From Giesbergeria sp. (GTDB taxonomy: Bacteria; Pseudomonadota; Gammaproteobacteria; Burkholderiales; Burkholderiaceae_C), in contig JAGOCN010000020.1 in NCBI GenBank assembly GCA_017998735.1, positions 1 to 12,444 of the forward strand: a DNA stretch of 12,444 bases, given 5' to 3'. The notes under the pieces are model-generated. The model was not told the origin of the DNA. It did no database searches and saw only the letters and a program-made list of their open reading frames with translations. Numbering within the stretch: position 1 is the first letter of the stretch; the number at the start of each line of letters is the position of its first letter. The translations under genes were made by a program, and so were the position numbers. Shown here piece after piece: positions 12,137 to 12,444 of the stretch.

Positions 12137-12444
12137 TCAGGTTCGGCTGGAAGCAGCAAAACGTGCCTGCAGGCGCGGCCCCAGCACCACGCACACCAGC
12201 GCCGCCAGCACGCAGGCCACGCCGGTCCACTGCCAGGGCGTCACGGTCTCGCCCAGCACCAGCAGGCCCGCCGCCATGCCGACCACCGGCACGCCCAGGC
12301 TGAAGGGTGCCACGCGGTTGGCCGGGTGGTGCGTCAAGAGGCGCGTCCACAGGCCGTAACCGATGACCGTGGCCGCCCAGCCCAGGTAGGCCAGCGACAG
12401 CCAGGTGCGCAGCGGCACCGCAGCCCAGGCGTCAAGCTGCAGCC
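12137..12444 (-). CDS. EamA-family (drug/metabolite) transporter, C-terminal 102 residues (5' end outside window)
   Basis: Inner-membrane DMT-superfamily carrier, usually exporters or importers of amino acids and metabolites. The visible end has three or four hydrophobic helices: WLSLAYLGWAATVIGYGLW, then a loop with LLTHHPANRVAP, then FSLGVPVVGMAAGLLVLGE, and WTGVACVLAALVCVVLG. The P-V-x-(6)-LGE-x-(5)-W-x-G pattern is the standard end of an EamA domain. The frame is open to the window edge, so the start is not seen. The stop lies 38 bases before the FAD-enzyme start, implying co-transcription and possibly transport of that enzyme's substrate or product; substrate unknown. Confidence 0.85.
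   Translation of the reverse strand, partial: LQLDAWAAVPLRTWLSLAYLGWAATVIGYGLWTRLLTHHPANRVAPFSLGVPVVGMAAGLLVLGETVTPWQWTGVACVLAALVCVVLGPRLQARFAASSRT

Overview
The window looks like a chromosomal segment from a GC-rich betaproteobacterium, most likely Comamonadaceae (Acidovorax/Comamonas type). The reasons are the strong G/C preference at third codon positions, the gene content (DinG, NrdJ, PssA and a DauA-like enzyme), and three copies of a short dispersed repeat with an AGCTGCTAGCGC-type core that I associate with this family. No RNA genes, insertion sequences or CRISPR arrays were seen. The one mobile element is an intein.

Layout, left to right. (1) 1-1200, minus: N-terminal 400 codons of a DinG-type Fe-S DNA helicase, cut by the window edge. 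(2) 1415-1822, plus: a small acidic, proline-rich protein of unknown function. (3) 1946-3433, minus: an animal-type haem peroxidase without signal peptide. (4) 3434-3976: a gene-free stretch with a repeat copy, hairpins and a probable terminator. (5) 3977-9556, minus: a four-gene run transcribed as nrdJ (class II, adenosylcobalamin-dependent ribonucleotide reductase), a YdjA-like nitroreductase, a 135-aa uncharacterised protein and a hemerythrin-domain protein. (6) 9557-10201: a gene-free divergent intergenic region with another repeat copy. (7) 10202-10831, plus: pssA, phosphatidylserine synthase. (8) 10896-12098, minus: a D-arginine dehydrogenase-like FAD enzyme, preceded in the same transcript by (9) the C-terminal end of an EamA-family transporter (12137-12444).

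The centre of interest is nrdJ. It carries an in-frame 374-residue intein with a LAGLIDADG homing endonuclease, inserted directly before the cysteine expected to carry the catalytic thiyl radical. The splicing nucleophile (+1 Cys) and the radical cysteine are therefore the same residue, and no active reductase can form without splicing. The intein ends Gly-Gln instead of the usual His-Asn. Downstream genes for a flavin nitroreductase, an unknown small protein and a diiron hemerythrin make a plausible redox/oxygen accessory set for deoxynucleotide synthesis; this functional link is inference. A second theme is simple-sequence tracts at the ends of several genes (hemerythrin, nitroreductase, FAD enzyme, nrdJ leader).
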